The notes under the pieces are model-generated. The model was not told the DNA's origin. It ran no database searches and worked only from the letters and a program-made list of their open reading frames with translations. A stretch of 64,000 bases of DNA from Parasegetibacter sp. NRK P23 (GTDB lineage: Bacteria; Bacteroidota; Bacteroidia; Chitinophagales; Chitinophagaceae), in contig NZ_JAMDLG010000001.1 of the NCBI RefSeq assembly GCF_023721715.1, positions 3,921,655 to 3,985,654 on the forward strand, in the 5' to 3' direction. This document shows, in pieces, positions 7,831-15,721 of this stretch. How positions within the stretch are numbered: position 1 is the first letter of the stretch; each line of letters begins with the position of its first letter. The translations under genes were made by a program, and so were the position numbers.

Positions 7831-9006
7831 ATGACCGCAACGGAAATGCATGCACTGGAAAAGGCGGCACTGGAAGATCCGTTCCTGGCCGATGCGCTGG
7901 AGGGTTACACGGCGCATGTTGAAACATTGTCGTACGATGTTGTGGAATTGAATTTGAGGTTAAACGAACGCCTGAAGGAAAGCAAAGAAAATAAACCGGT
8001 GCCAGTTGTTCCTTTACGACGCAACTGGTGGTGGTCGGCTGCGGCTGCCGTGCTGATCGTTGTTTCGGCGGCAGTAGCTTACCGTCTGATCTGGAGCAAC
8101 GAAGACCAGTCCATTGCACGGAAAGAACCCACCGTTAAAAAAACAAAAGAGACCCCGTTGACCAACGCGAACGATAGCGGTGAAAAAACGGATGCTCCCG
8201 TTGCCCCTACAAAGGAGAAGCCGACTCCTGCTAAACAGCACGTTTCTGAACAAGAAGATTTAGCGGCCACAACAAAATCTTCTGACCTTATTCTTTCCGA
8301 AAACGATCGGCAACAGAAAGACAAGGCTTCCGCACTCCAGGAGCTGGCGAAAGCAGAACACAAACAAGCTCAACAACGGGCGAACGCTATGCTGAAAAAT
8401 GAAAGACCGGCTTTCCAAATCAGAGGAGAAGTACTGGATGTGCAGCAAAAGCCTGTTTCCGGCGTGGTGGTTACCCTGGAAAAGGAAAAGACCGCAACGC
8501 TTACCGATAGTCTGGGAAGGTTCAGTCTGCGCTCCAAAGATTCCGCTGCCGTTGCCACCCTGGACGTATTGGGATTTGTACCACAAAAGGTAGAACTGAA
8601 AAATAATACCGCTGCCAATAGGATCACGCTTGAAAACAGTTCCGCAGCAATGGAGGAAGTGGTGGTGGTGGGATATGGCAGGCAGAAAAAAAAGACGGTA
8701 ACGGGCTCTGTTTCTAAAACTGTCAATACAAATCCCCTGAAAGCCGTTCCTGAAGCAGGTTGGGCGGCTTACAACCAGTACCTCCTGGACAGCTCCCGGC
8801 TCAAAGTTGCCGAAGGTGTGCCCACACCCATCGTTATCGTATCCTTTGAAGTCCGTGCATCAGGAAAACTGACGCGCTTTCGGATCGAACAATCGGCAGG
8901 AGCAGCCTACGACAAGGAAGCTTTACGACTCATCAAAGAAGGACCATCATGGAAAACGACCACCGGTAAAAAAGAAACCGGACGCGTATCAGTGACTTTC
9001 AAATAA
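7831..9006 (+). CDS. Membrane anti-sigma-like protein with CarboxypepD_reg and TonB-C-like domains
   Basis: Counting from the ATG at 7831 (391 residues), the cytoplasmic part resembles Bacteroidota anti-sigma N-termini (ALEKAALEDPFLADALEGY, residues 8-26). One membrane helix follows (about 66-88, WWWSAAAAVLIVV). The outside portion has a charged linker, a carboxypeptidase-regulatory beta domain (about 195-275), a SusC-like motif EEVVVVGYGRQKKKTVTGS, and a TonB C-terminal-like domain (about 300-391, with EALRLIKEGPSW). The start is uncertain: conserved-looking residues (FTAEDIRRYHAGE) lie upstream of this ATG and no ATG, GTG or TTG precedes them after the sigma stop. Only a CTG at 7765 is available. 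It probably sequesters the sigma factor and senses a periplasmic or outer-membrane partner. Confidence 0.85.
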   Translation: MTATEMHALEKAALEDPFLADALEGYTAHVETLSYDVVELNLRLNERLKESKENKPVPVVPLRRNWWWSAAAAVLIVVSAAVAYRLIWSNEDQSIARKEPTVKKTKETPLTNANDSGEKTDAPVAPTKEKPTPAKQHVSEQEDLAATTKSSDLILSENDRQQKDKASALQELAKAEHKQAQQRANAMLKNERPAFQIRGEVLDVQQKPVSGVVVTLEKEKTATLTDSLGRFSLRSKDSAAVATLDVLGFVPQKVELKNNTAANRITLENSSAAMEEVVVVGYGRQKKKTVTGSVSKTVNTNPLKAVPEAGWAAYNQYLLDSSRLKVAEGVPTPIVIVSFEVRASGKLTRFRIEQSAGAAYDKEALRLIKEGPSWKTTTGKKETGRVSVTFK

Positions 9007-9023
9007 ATTTTTACCTTACTCCA

Positions 9024-9392
9024 ATGAATTTACTTGGGAACCTCATCTGGCTTGTCTTTGGAGGATTTGCTTCCGCGCTCGGTTATTTGTTTGGCGGCAT
9101 CGTGCTCTGTTTTACCATCATTGGTATTCCTTTCGGCCTACAGTGTTTTAAGCTCGCTGGTCTTGCATTGTGGCCCTTCGGCAGGCAGGTGGTGTACAAC
9201 TCCTCCAATAACGGCTGCTTCACATTAGGGTTTAATATTATCTGGTTGATCTGTGGCGGCTTGTATACAGCATTGGTGCATCTTTTTTTCGGCGCTTTGT
9301 TGCTGATTACCATTATCGGGATTCCATTTGCCAAACAACATTTTAAATTGCTTGAGATCAGTATGATGCCTTTTGGTAAAGAAGTGCGTTAA
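9024..9392 (+). CDS. YccF domain membrane protein
   Basis: The 122-residue protein consists of two tandem copies of the YccF (DUF307) unit. Each copy has a hydrophobic helix starting NLIWLVFGG or NIIWLICGG, then a second helix ending TIIGIPFGLQ or TIIGIPFAKQ, and a xxPFG closing motif (LWPFGRQVV and MMPFGKEVR). It is an inner-membrane protein with probably four helices. The gene starts 18 bp after the anti-sigma-like gene and could share its transcript. The function of the family is not established. Confidence 0.9.
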   Translation: MNLLGNLIWLVFGGFASALGYLFGGIVLCFTIIGIPFGLQCFKLAGLALWPFGRQVVYNSSNNGCFTLGFNIIWLICGGLYTALVHLFFGALLLITIIGIPFAKQHFKLLEISMMPFGKEVR

Positions 9393-9890
9393 TATCATAT
9401 TGCATTTATTTCAAGTGCATGCATCTTTTTGTTCATGCACACTTCTGTCTTTACGCTAACATTCATGTGCCCGACTATTCATTTAGGCTCGCTTTGATGT
9501 TCTATTCCATTCAGTTCCTGCTCCATTCGAGGTTTTATGCACTTACTTCAGGGTGGGTAGGCCGTTTCCATTCCTACGCTCAATAAATTTTACATACATC
9601 ATCTCTGTTCGTTCGTCCGTTTGTTCAATCTTCAAAATACTTTCAGCACCCAATTATACTTTCCATGCGCTGAAGTACATAGCTGTTCACCTTCTCCAAA
9701 AATGGATCAATGTAAATGCCGATAAACTATTGTTTTTGCACATCCGTAGCTTTTGAATGTGTGTGGTTTTTTCCTCTGACGATCCTTTTACGCCTATTGT
9801 ATCAGATGTGTGATTTGCCTTGTAAATTTATACCGGATCAGGAGTAGGTCAACCCGGTATTTTAACGGTAGAACAAATAGAAAAACACCG
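9393..9890. other. Gene-free stretch with one hairpin
   Basis: No convincing gene lies here. A 7-bp stem (GTGCATG 9415-9421 with CATGCAC 9434-9440) over a T-rich loop sits 20 bp after the YccF gene and may weakly end its transcript. The rest is pyrimidine-rich, without repeats or a clear promoter; a partial TAAATTTA box at 9823-9830 could serve the next gene. Confidence 0.5.
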
Positions 9891-10469
9891 ATGGACAAAA
9901 TTGTACAATTGACCCCGGCAGAAAAAGAGTTGGTGCTGAACACCGAGTGGCTGTTTGCGAAACGGCGCATCATCGATAAAGTGTGCACACTTTTCGGATC
10001 ATTGAGCGACTCCTATCGTGCACACGCCCTACAATCTTCCCTTCCTATAACGCTGTTCAGCATCTCCCCGAAAATATCCCGTGGCGAAAACTACCAGGGC
10101 CTGCCGTATGTAATGCTCGATTATCCGAGGATTTTCGGAAAGGAAGATATTTTCGCCATCAGAAGTTTTTTCTGGTGGGGAAAAGGGTTCAGCATACACC
10201 TCCATTTACAGGGAAAATACGTTGAGCAATACCGTGATGTTGTGTTGGAAACCGGCGCAAAATACGGATGGCTGATCTCGCGGCATTCCTCTCCATGGGA
10301 ATACGATTTTGAACAGGACGGATATGTTCAGATAAATAAGAAAAAGCTCCCTGCACATGGCTTTCTGAAAATGGGAAAACTGCTGCCCCTGGAGCATTGG
10401 GAAAACGCTTTCGAATTTTACAACAAGTCTTTCAGCGAATTGAATGCGCTCCATCGCTTCAGCTTATGA
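9891..10469 (+). CDS. Hypothetical protein, soluble, unknown function
   Basis: The 192-residue cytoplasmic protein (ATG at 9891) has no signal peptide or transmembrane helix. It looks well folded, with many aromatic residues (RSFFWWGKGFSIHLHLQGKY, GKYVEQYRDVVLETG) and an acidic pI region in the second half. The N-terminus (LTPAEKELVLNTEWLFAKRRIIDKV) is helical. The open frame reaches 9810, but the extra residues are low-complexity and basic. I do not recognise the family. It is flanked by two gene-free stretches, so it is probably a single-gene transcript. Confidence 0.65.
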   Translation: MDKIVQLTPAEKELVLNTEWLFAKRRIIDKVCTLFGSLSDSYRAHALQSSLPITLFSISPKISRGENYQGLPYVMLDYPRIFGKEDIFAIRSFFWWGKGFSIHLHLQGKYVEQYRDVVLETGAKYGWLISRHSSPWEYDFEQDGYVQINKKKLPAHGFLKMGKLLPLEHWENAFEFYNKSFSELNALHRFSL

Positions 10470-10494
10470 GTTCAGCCGCGCACCACTTAAAAAG

Positions 10495-10528
10495 CGGAAG
10501 GCGCACCTTTACTGAAGTGCGCCTTCCG
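10495..10528. terminator. Strong hairpin after the hypothetical gene
   Basis: A perfect 12-bp GC-rich stem (10495-10506 with 10517-10528) closes a 10-nt loop. There is no T tract on the plus strand. On the minus strand the stem is followed by CTTTTTAA, so as an intrinsic terminator it would work better for minus-strand transcripts, where no gene is seen. It may be a 3' stabiliser of the gene ending at 10469. Confidence 0.5.
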
Positions 10529-10732
10529 GCCTGGCTCCCAACCCGCTTCTATCCGCCTCACCTTCGCTCGGCTAAACATCCGTCAGGAAGGAATCCTATA
10601 TATTTAGAGTGTTAACCGGATTATTTACTTAAAAAACGGGACCAGCTTTTCTTCCGGAGAAACCTGGAAAATTGTGCATCGGTTTCCCCTTTTTATGCCT
10701 TAAAATGTGGAATGCCGGGAACATCTCCGGCC

Positions 10733-10740
10733 TATCTTTG
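10733..10740 (+). promoter_or_regulatory. -7 promoter element of the DUF6526 gene
   Basis: TATCTTTG is an exact match to the Bacteroidota -7 consensus TAnnTTTG, 20 bp before the ATG. No good -33 TTTG is seen at the expected distance. Confidence 0.5.
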
Positions 10741-10760
10741 TTGACATTCAAACTTTATCA

Positions 10761-11192
10761 ATGCAGAATTATAAGAATCATATCCGTTTTTACGCCCCGC
10801 ACCATTTTGTATTTTACCCGGTCATGTTGTTGCTGATCATCATTTCAGTACGAGGCATCTGGCAACATCCGGAAAACAGGGGGGAATATATCCTGCTTTC
10901 AGCGTTGGCCATAACGGTTACCTGGCTGAGTTTTATGACCAGGCAACATTACGCGCTCACGGTACAGAACAGGCTTGTGCGTATGGAAATGCGCTGGCGT
11001 TACCACCTCCTTACCGGGAAAAGACTGGAGGAACTGGAACCGAAACTCAGCTTCGGACAGATCGCTGCCCTGCGATTCGCTTCAGACGCGGAACTTCCGG
11101 CGCTCACGCTACGCGCCATGGAAGAAAACCTTTCCCCGGATGCCATCAAACAACAGATCGTGCACTGGGTAGCCGATGATATGCGTGTTTAA
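10761..11192 (+). CDS. DUF6526 family membrane protein
   Basis: The 143-residue protein opens with MQNYKNHIRFYAPHHFVFYP, characteristic of DUF6526, and has two membrane helices (about 17-35 and 46-62) joined by a short loop. The C-terminal cytoplasmic half is helical and conserved-looking (MEMRWRYHLLTGKRLEEL, then LSFGQIAALRFASDAELPAL). The function is unknown. The ATG at 10761 is chosen because it lies 20 bp after a consensus -7 box and gives the family's N-terminus. A methyltransferase gene follows after 33 bp, so the two may form an operon. Confidence 0.82.
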   Translation: MQNYKNHIRFYAPHHFVFYPVMLLLIIISVRGIWQHPENRGEYILLSALAITVTWLSFMTRQHYALTVQNRLVRMEMRWRYHLLTGKRLEELEPKLSFGQIAALRFASDAELPALTLRAMEENLSPDAIKQQIVHWVADDMRV

Positions 11193-11225
11193 TTGCTTAC
11201 TTTCAATTACTCAAACCACGCCATT

Positions 11226-11879
11226 ATGATGCAGGAGCCTGACTGGCATGAAATCGCGCGCCAACTTGGAAACCCCAGCGGCAGCGACGGCATTAAAACC
11301 GCCGAAAGGATGCAGGAAAACAATGCCGGTATGATCCGTAAAGCCATTGATGTGCTCCGCGTCAACAATGATGACCGCGTTCTCGAGATCGGCTTCGGCA
11401 ACGGAAGCCATCTTCCTTATATTTTATCCCAGGCGGAAAACATCGTTTACACGGGTATCGATATTTCTGAAACAATGGTGGAGGAAGCCCATCGGCTGAA
11501 CAAGCATGCTGTTGAGCAGGGACAGGCATCATTTTCATTGTCTAACGGAAAGGATTTGCCTTTTGAAGATGAGATATTCGACCATATTTTCACGGTAAAC
11601 ACCGTGTATTTCTGGAGCGATCCCGGGTTGTATCTCCTGGAAATGATCCGTGTTTTACGGAAAGGCGGTCGACTGGCCATTGGTTTCGCGCCGGCATCTT
11701 TCATGGAAAAACTTCCCTTCACCCGGTTCGGCTTCAGACTATATACGCCTGAAGCCATACAAAACCTGGTAACCGAGGCCGGGTTCCATATGGAGCGCCT
11801 GGAAGAAGAAGAGGAGGAGGTCCGTTCCAATGGGGAAGTGATCAGGAGAAATTATATGGTGCTTGTAGGGGTGAAGTAA
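11226..11879 (+). CDS. Class I SAM-dependent methyltransferase
   Basis: The 217-residue protein shows the Rossmann methyltransferase core: motif I VLEIGFGNGSHLPYIL near residue 50, acidic motif II YTGIDISETMVEEA, and motif IV/V IFTVNTVYFWSDP followed by EMIRVLRKGGRLAIGF. It fits the methyltransferase type 11 group (UbiE-like). The tail is acidic (EEEEEEVRSN). Two ATGs stand next to each other (11226 and 11229); the first is used. The substrate cannot be read from the sequence. It probably shares a transcript with the DUF6526 gene. Confidence 0.85.
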   Translation: MMQEPDWHEIARQLGNPSGSDGIKTAERMQENNAGMIRKAIDVLRVNNDDRVLEIGFGNGSHLPYILSQAENIVYTGIDISETMVEEAHRLNKHAVEQGQASFSLSNGKDLPFEDEIFDHIFTVNTVYFWSDPGLYLLEMIRVLRKGGRLAIGFAPASFMEKLPFTRFGFRLYTPEAIQNLVTEAGFHMERLEEEEEEVRSNGEVIRRNYMVLVGVK

Positions 11880-12238
11880 CGCATTCAGCTGGTTTTCTCA
11901 ACATTATTACTGGATGGTAATTTTCTCGCGGCTACACGGCGGCGCGGCGATGGGATGGATTTCTTTTATTGGCAGTACATTTGTTTCAGGCCGCTTCTTG
12001 AACTTCTTCGGGTTATTCCACGGTGCATTCTATTTGCCTTACCGCAACTGGTTGGGAGTTAATCCTGCGTATTGGGGCTTGATTTCCAGGAATACTTCGC
12101 CCCACTTATCCATCTTATTTACCGTTCTTCCCAAATTCGATTATTTATCTTTCTATCAAAATTGAAGGAAACCCTTGTAAATACTGGATTCTCCTTTTCG
12201 CCCAATAGTACTCATTAAAAATTACCTGTAAAAAAATG
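11880..12238. other. Gene-free stretch before the PadR operon
   Basis: No convincing gene is present. A short open frame (11914-12165) has an unlikely composition and is discounted. A lone half-site ATAGTAC (12205-12211) matches the arms of the PadR palindrome 30 bp downstream and may be an auxiliary operator. Confidence 0.45.
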
Positions 12239-12278
12239 GTACTATGTGTTGCATAGTACTGAATTGTTTCTATCTTTG
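12239..12278 (+). promoter_or_regulatory. padR promoter with overlapping operator palindrome
   Basis: A perfect 8-bp inverted repeat (GTACTATG 12239-12246, CATAGTAC 12252-12259, 5-nt spacer) contains the -33 TTG (12249-12251) in its centre. A consensus -7 box TATCTTTG follows 19 nt later (12271-12278). Binding at the palindrome would block RNA polymerase, so autorepression by the adjacent PadR protein is the natural reading. Confidence 0.75.
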
Positions 12279-12370
12279 TGTCTGAGATAGCCAAATAGCC
12301 AAGAAAACAAAGCCGGGGAAAGTATCCGGCCATGAAAAACAAAATCAGTTCACTCTAAAAAAGATGCGGT

Positions 12371-12733
12371 ATGAACATTGAGAACACCCAGAGCCAGATG
12401 CGGAAAGGAATACTGGAATTCTGTATCCTGAGCATCATCCGGCGGGGAGAAGCTTATCCTTCCGACATTGTGGAGGAGATGCGCGGAGCGAACCTCCAGA
12501 TCCTGGAAGGCACGCTCTACCCGCTGCTTACCCGGCTCAAGAACGCCGAGATGCTGACTTACAGATGGATAGAAAGCAGCAGCGGTCCTCCCAGGAAATA
12601 CTTCTCCCTCACAGAAAAAGGAGAAGTCTTCTACAAAGAACTGGAAGCCACCTGGAACGAACTGGCCAACGCGGTAAACACGCTCGCCTCCAAACAACAA
12701 GCCTTACAAAGCACACCAACCGACAACCAATAA
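12371..12733 (+). CDS. PadR family transcriptional regulator
   Basis: The 120-residue protein is a PadR winged-helix regulator. The N-terminal half carries the recognition region (MRKGILEFCILSIIRRGEAY, then GTLYPLLTRLKNAEMLTY) and the wing (SSGPPRKYFSLTEKG). The C-terminal helix (YKELEATWNELANAVNTLAS) would form the dimer. PadR proteins repress genes for stress or membrane responses and often themselves. The gene is followed after 23 bp by a PspC-domain protein, a pairing frequently seen in Bacteroidota. The palindrome upstream is its likely operator. Confidence 0.92.
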   Translation: MNIENTQSQMRKGILEFCILSIIRRGEAYPSDIVEEMRGANLQILEGTLYPLLTRLKNAEMLTYRWIESSSGPPRKYFSLTEKGEVFYKELEATWNELANAVNTLASKQQALQSTPTDNQ

Positions 12734-12756
12734 CTCAACCTATAAATCATACGGAG

Positions 12757-14949
12757 ATGAAAAAGATTATCAACATAAACCTTTCGGGAAGGCTGATACC
12801 CATTGAGGATTCGGCTTACGATATACTGCGGGGCTACACGGAAAGTCTGAAGCGGTATTTTGCCCACGAAGAAGGGAAAGAGGAGATCATCAGCGATATT
12901 GAAAGCCGTATTGCCGAATTGTTCCAGGATAAGATCAAAAAAGGCGCGCATTGCATTACGGATGCTGATGTGGAAGAAGTAATGGCTTCCATTGGACGCC
13001 CCGAAGATTTTGACGCTAACGAAGAGGCTACCGCGCAACAGGCCGCTGCTTCAGGATTCAATGGCGGCGCCGGTTCTGGAGAGTACGAGCAACGCGCTCC
13101 CCGCGGACGTCTTTTCAGGAATGAGAACGACAAAATCCTGGGTGGCGTGTGCAGCGGCATCGCAAATTCGCTGCGCATCGATCCTTCTCTGGTGCGTATC
13201 TTATTCGCGCTCATCACTTTCGGTGGGTTCGGCCTGGGCTTCCTCATCTATATTATCATGTGGATCGTGCTGCCGAAAGCGTCTTTGGAGCAGAATGTTC
13301 AGAAAAGACTCTTCAGGAATCCTGAAGAAAAAGTGATCGGAGGTGTGGCTGGTGGTATCGCCGCTTATTTCAATGTGGAAGTTTGGATTCCCCGGCTCGT
13401 ATTCGCTGCCCCGCTGATCCTGAACATTGCCTTCAATATCGTGGGCAGGGGTTGGTACTGGTTCGATTTCGGCAGCGCCGGTTTCATCTCCAGTTCCTTT
13501 ATGGGTACTTTCCTGCTGGCCTATATTATCCTCTGGATCGTAGTGCCAATGGCATCCACCACTTCGGAACGTTTGCAGATGAAAGGACAGAAAGTGGACC
13601 TGGAGAACATCAAGAATAAAGTGAAAGAAGAAATGCAGAGCGTGAAAGGTCGTGCGGAAAAGTTCGGTGCCGAACTGAAGGAGCGTGCCGAAAATTTTTC
13701 TCAGACGGAAGCAAAGCCGCTGGCTTCTGAGATGGCATCCGCGGCAAAACCCGTTGCTTCCGGCTTCGGACATGCGATTGGGGTGATCTTTAAAGCTTTC
13801 TTCCTGTTCGTTGCCGGAACCGTGGCCTTCGCCCTGTTCGTGGCCCTGATCGCGCTCTTCGGCGCCGGGCTGGGATCATTGCCCTTTAAAGGATATATTC
13901 TTGAGGGTACAGCGCAGAACCTGCTGGCCTGGGGTGGAATCCTGCTCTTCCTGGGCGTACCCATCATCGCTTTCATCGTATGGCTGATCCGTAAGATCAT
14001 GGGTATCAAAAGCAAGAACAGCTACCTCGGTTATACTTTCGGAGCCCTCTGGCTGATCGGACTGTTCTGCGCCATCGCGCTCGGTACGCAGATCGGCAGG
14101 AACTTCAGTACCAAGGCGCGCATCCACGAAGAAATGCCCGTAACGCAGCCTTCCAATGGAAAACTGATCGTGAAAGTGGCGGATTCTAAAGTGAAAGTAT
14201 ATGGTGGATGGTTCAAAACAGGTGGCATCCAGCTCACGGAAGACAGCCTGATTATCAACAGCATCAGGCTGAAAATAATCAAGAGCCGCGATTCAATCTA
14301 CCACGTCAGCGCACAGAAATACAGTCGTGGAAGAAACGGCAACCAGGCGCAGACCTTTGCCAGGAATATCAACTACGCCGTGAACCAGGCAGACAGCGTG
14401 TTCTATCTTGATAATGGATTCTCCATCGCGGAAGGGGGAAAGTTCAGGGCGCAGCAAGTGGTACTCACCATCGAAGTGCCCGTGGGTAAGAAAATAAGGA
14501 TCGACAGAAGCGTTACCCGCCGCCTCGGATGGTTCTCCCTCGATGACGAATGGGAATTCGATGACAACTGGGATGACGACCTGCGCTGGGAAAGTGGGGT
14601 GGAATACATCATGACCATCGGCGGATTGGAAAGAATTGAAAAACAGCCGGAAGAAGTTTCCGTAGAAGTGAATGGAAAAGGGTACCGCTACCGTGGTTCC
14701 GTAAAAGAGATCGACCAGGCCATGGATTCTGTGATCAAAGAAACCGAAAAAGCGAAACAGGAAATCCTGGAGGCAAAAGAAAAAGAACTGCGTGAACAGT
14801 TGAAAGCCATAGAGGAAGCGAAAAAATCACGTACTGAAAATAACGACGCACCAACCGAAGCATCCTCAGATGAAGCGCCAAAAGGCGTGGGAAAAGTATC
14901 CGGTAACCTCTTTTCTCCGCTGCTGGCGCTCTCGAGGAGTTTACGTTAA
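12757..14949 (+). CDS. PspC-domain envelope-stress membrane protein
   Basis: The 730-residue protein begins with a helical N-terminal region (LSGRLIPIEDSAYDILRGY, residues 8-26). Two PspC domains follow (RLFRNENDKILGGVCSGIAN near residue 112 and RLFRNPEEKVIGGVAGGIAA near 182), each with membrane helices. A coiled region comes next, then three more hydrophobic segments. A periplasmic, DUF4097-like beta-rich part (about 460-640) precedes an acidic/basic coiled-coil tail. PspC proteins sense membrane stress. The start at 12757 is chosen because it has a GGAG site and gives the conserved N-terminus; the longer frame to 12565 overlaps padR. It is co-transcribed with padR and ends at a terminator. 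Confidence 0.88.
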   Translation: MKKIININLSGRLIPIEDSAYDILRGYTESLKRYFAHEEGKEEIISDIESRIAELFQDKIKKGAHCITDADVEEVMASIGRPEDFDANEEATAQQAAASGFNGGAGSGEYEQRAPRGRLFRNENDKILGGVCSGIANSLRIDPSLVRILFALITFGGFGLGFLIYIIMWIVLPKASLEQNVQKRLFRNPEEKVIGGVAGGIAAYFNVEVWIPRLVFAAPLILNIAFNIVGRGWYWFDFGSAGFISSSFMGTFLLAYIILWIVVPMASTTSERLQMKGQKVDLENIKNKVKEEMQSVKGRAEKFGAELKERAENFSQTEAKPLASEMASAAKPVASGFGHAIGVIFKAFFLFVAGTVAFALFVALIALFGAGLGSLPFKGYILEGTAQNLLAWGGILLFLGVPIIAFIVWLIRKIMGIKSKNSYLGYTFGALWLIGLFCAIALGTQIGRNFSTKARIHEEMPVTQPSNGKLIVKVADSKVKVYGGWFKTGGIQLTEDSLIINSIRLKIIKSRDSIYHVSAQKYSRGRNGNQAQTFARNINYAVNQADSVFYLDNGFSIAEGGKFRAQQVVLTIEVPVGKKIRIDRSVTRRLGWFSLDDEWEFDDNWDDDLRWESGVEYIMTIGGLERIEKQPEEVSVEVNGKGYRYRGSVKEIDQAMDSVIKETEKAKQEILEAKEKELREQLKAIEEAKKSRTENNDAPTEASSDEAPKGVGKVSGNLFSPLLALSRSLR

Positions 14950-14993
14950 CCTTTTGTTCCCTCCGGAACAGCAGGTTGAAGTTGAGTCGGTTA

Positions 14994-15027
14994 AAGGCTC
15001 TTTCTCAAAAGGAAAGGGCCTTTTTTT
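14994..15027 (+). terminator. Terminator of the padR-pspC operon
   Basis: An 11-bp stem with one G-U pair (14994-15004 with 15012-15022) closes a 7-nt loop and leads into a seven-T tract, 45 bp after the PspC stop codon. Confidence 0.88.
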
Positions 15028-15090
15028 GTGCGCTTGCCATTATTACGATACTTTTGAAGCCCATCCGACCCCATTTTTTCCATTATCGAA

Positions 15091-15702
15091 ATGAAAAATA
15101 CGATCATCATTCTTATCAGGATTTGCTTAGGGTTGATCTTTTTCAGCTCGGGAATGGCGAAGCTGTTTGCCGAACATAAATTTCCCGGTGTGATTGGACC
15201 CGTTTGGCTGGAAGAGGAATTATCCAGGTTTGGCCTAGCCCTTTACGCCCGTTTTGTGGCCTACGCACAGGTGATCATCGGCTTCCTGTTGCTCACACAA
15301 CGGTTTGCGACCTTAGGCGCACTCATGCTTTTTCCCATGATCCTCAATATCCTGATGGTGACGGTTTCCCTGGAATGGAAAGGAACCCCCTGGGTGAATG
15401 TAGGATTACTGGCCCTGAACCTGGTATTGCTGATCGGAGATTACCACCGCATCAAATTCCTGTTCAGCGATGAACCCGCGAAACTGAAGAAAATAGATGC
15501 CGACCGGAACTTTCCGTTTCATGACCTTGTTTTCCTCATCGGCATGTTCATGGTGATGATCACGCCGTTTATTTCCCGGTTAAGTCATTTCCTGGCTTAT
15601 TTCCTGGTGGTACTCGGTTGTGGAATTTGCTTTGGCATCGAGTATTATGAACAAAGGCTGAAACGTTCGTTGAAAGAGATGAACCGGAACTTTTTTGAAT
15701 AG
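15091..15702 (+). CDS. DoxX-like membrane protein
   Basis: The 203-residue protein starts with a DoxX-type first helix (IILIRICLGLIFFSSGMAKL) and has about six hydrophobic segments. The conserved GMAKLF and the helix YAQVIIGFLLLTQRFATLGA fit the DoxX/DoxD-like group. The C-terminal third adds two more helices and a basic tail. The family's role is poorly defined; members have been linked to thiosulfate oxidation or redox stress. It lies between the PspC terminator and thiL, 19 bp from the latter, and may be co-transcribed with thiL. Confidence 0.72.
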   Translation: MKNTIIILIRICLGLIFFSSGMAKLFAEHKFPGVIGPVWLEEELSRFGLALYARFVAYAQVIIGFLLLTQRFATLGALMLFPMILNILMVTVSLEWKGTPWVNVGLLALNLVLLIGDYHRIKFLFSDEPAKLKKIDADRNFPFHDLVFLIGMFMVMITPFISRLSHFLAYFLVVLGCGICFGIEYYEQRLKRSLKEMNRNFFE

Positions 15703-15721
15703 TATTAAATTATAGTTGAAT

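Noticed and set aside
11914-12165. An 83-codon frame upstream of padR
   Set aside because: No known motif, an odd hydrophobic composition, and no ribosome-binding or promoter context.
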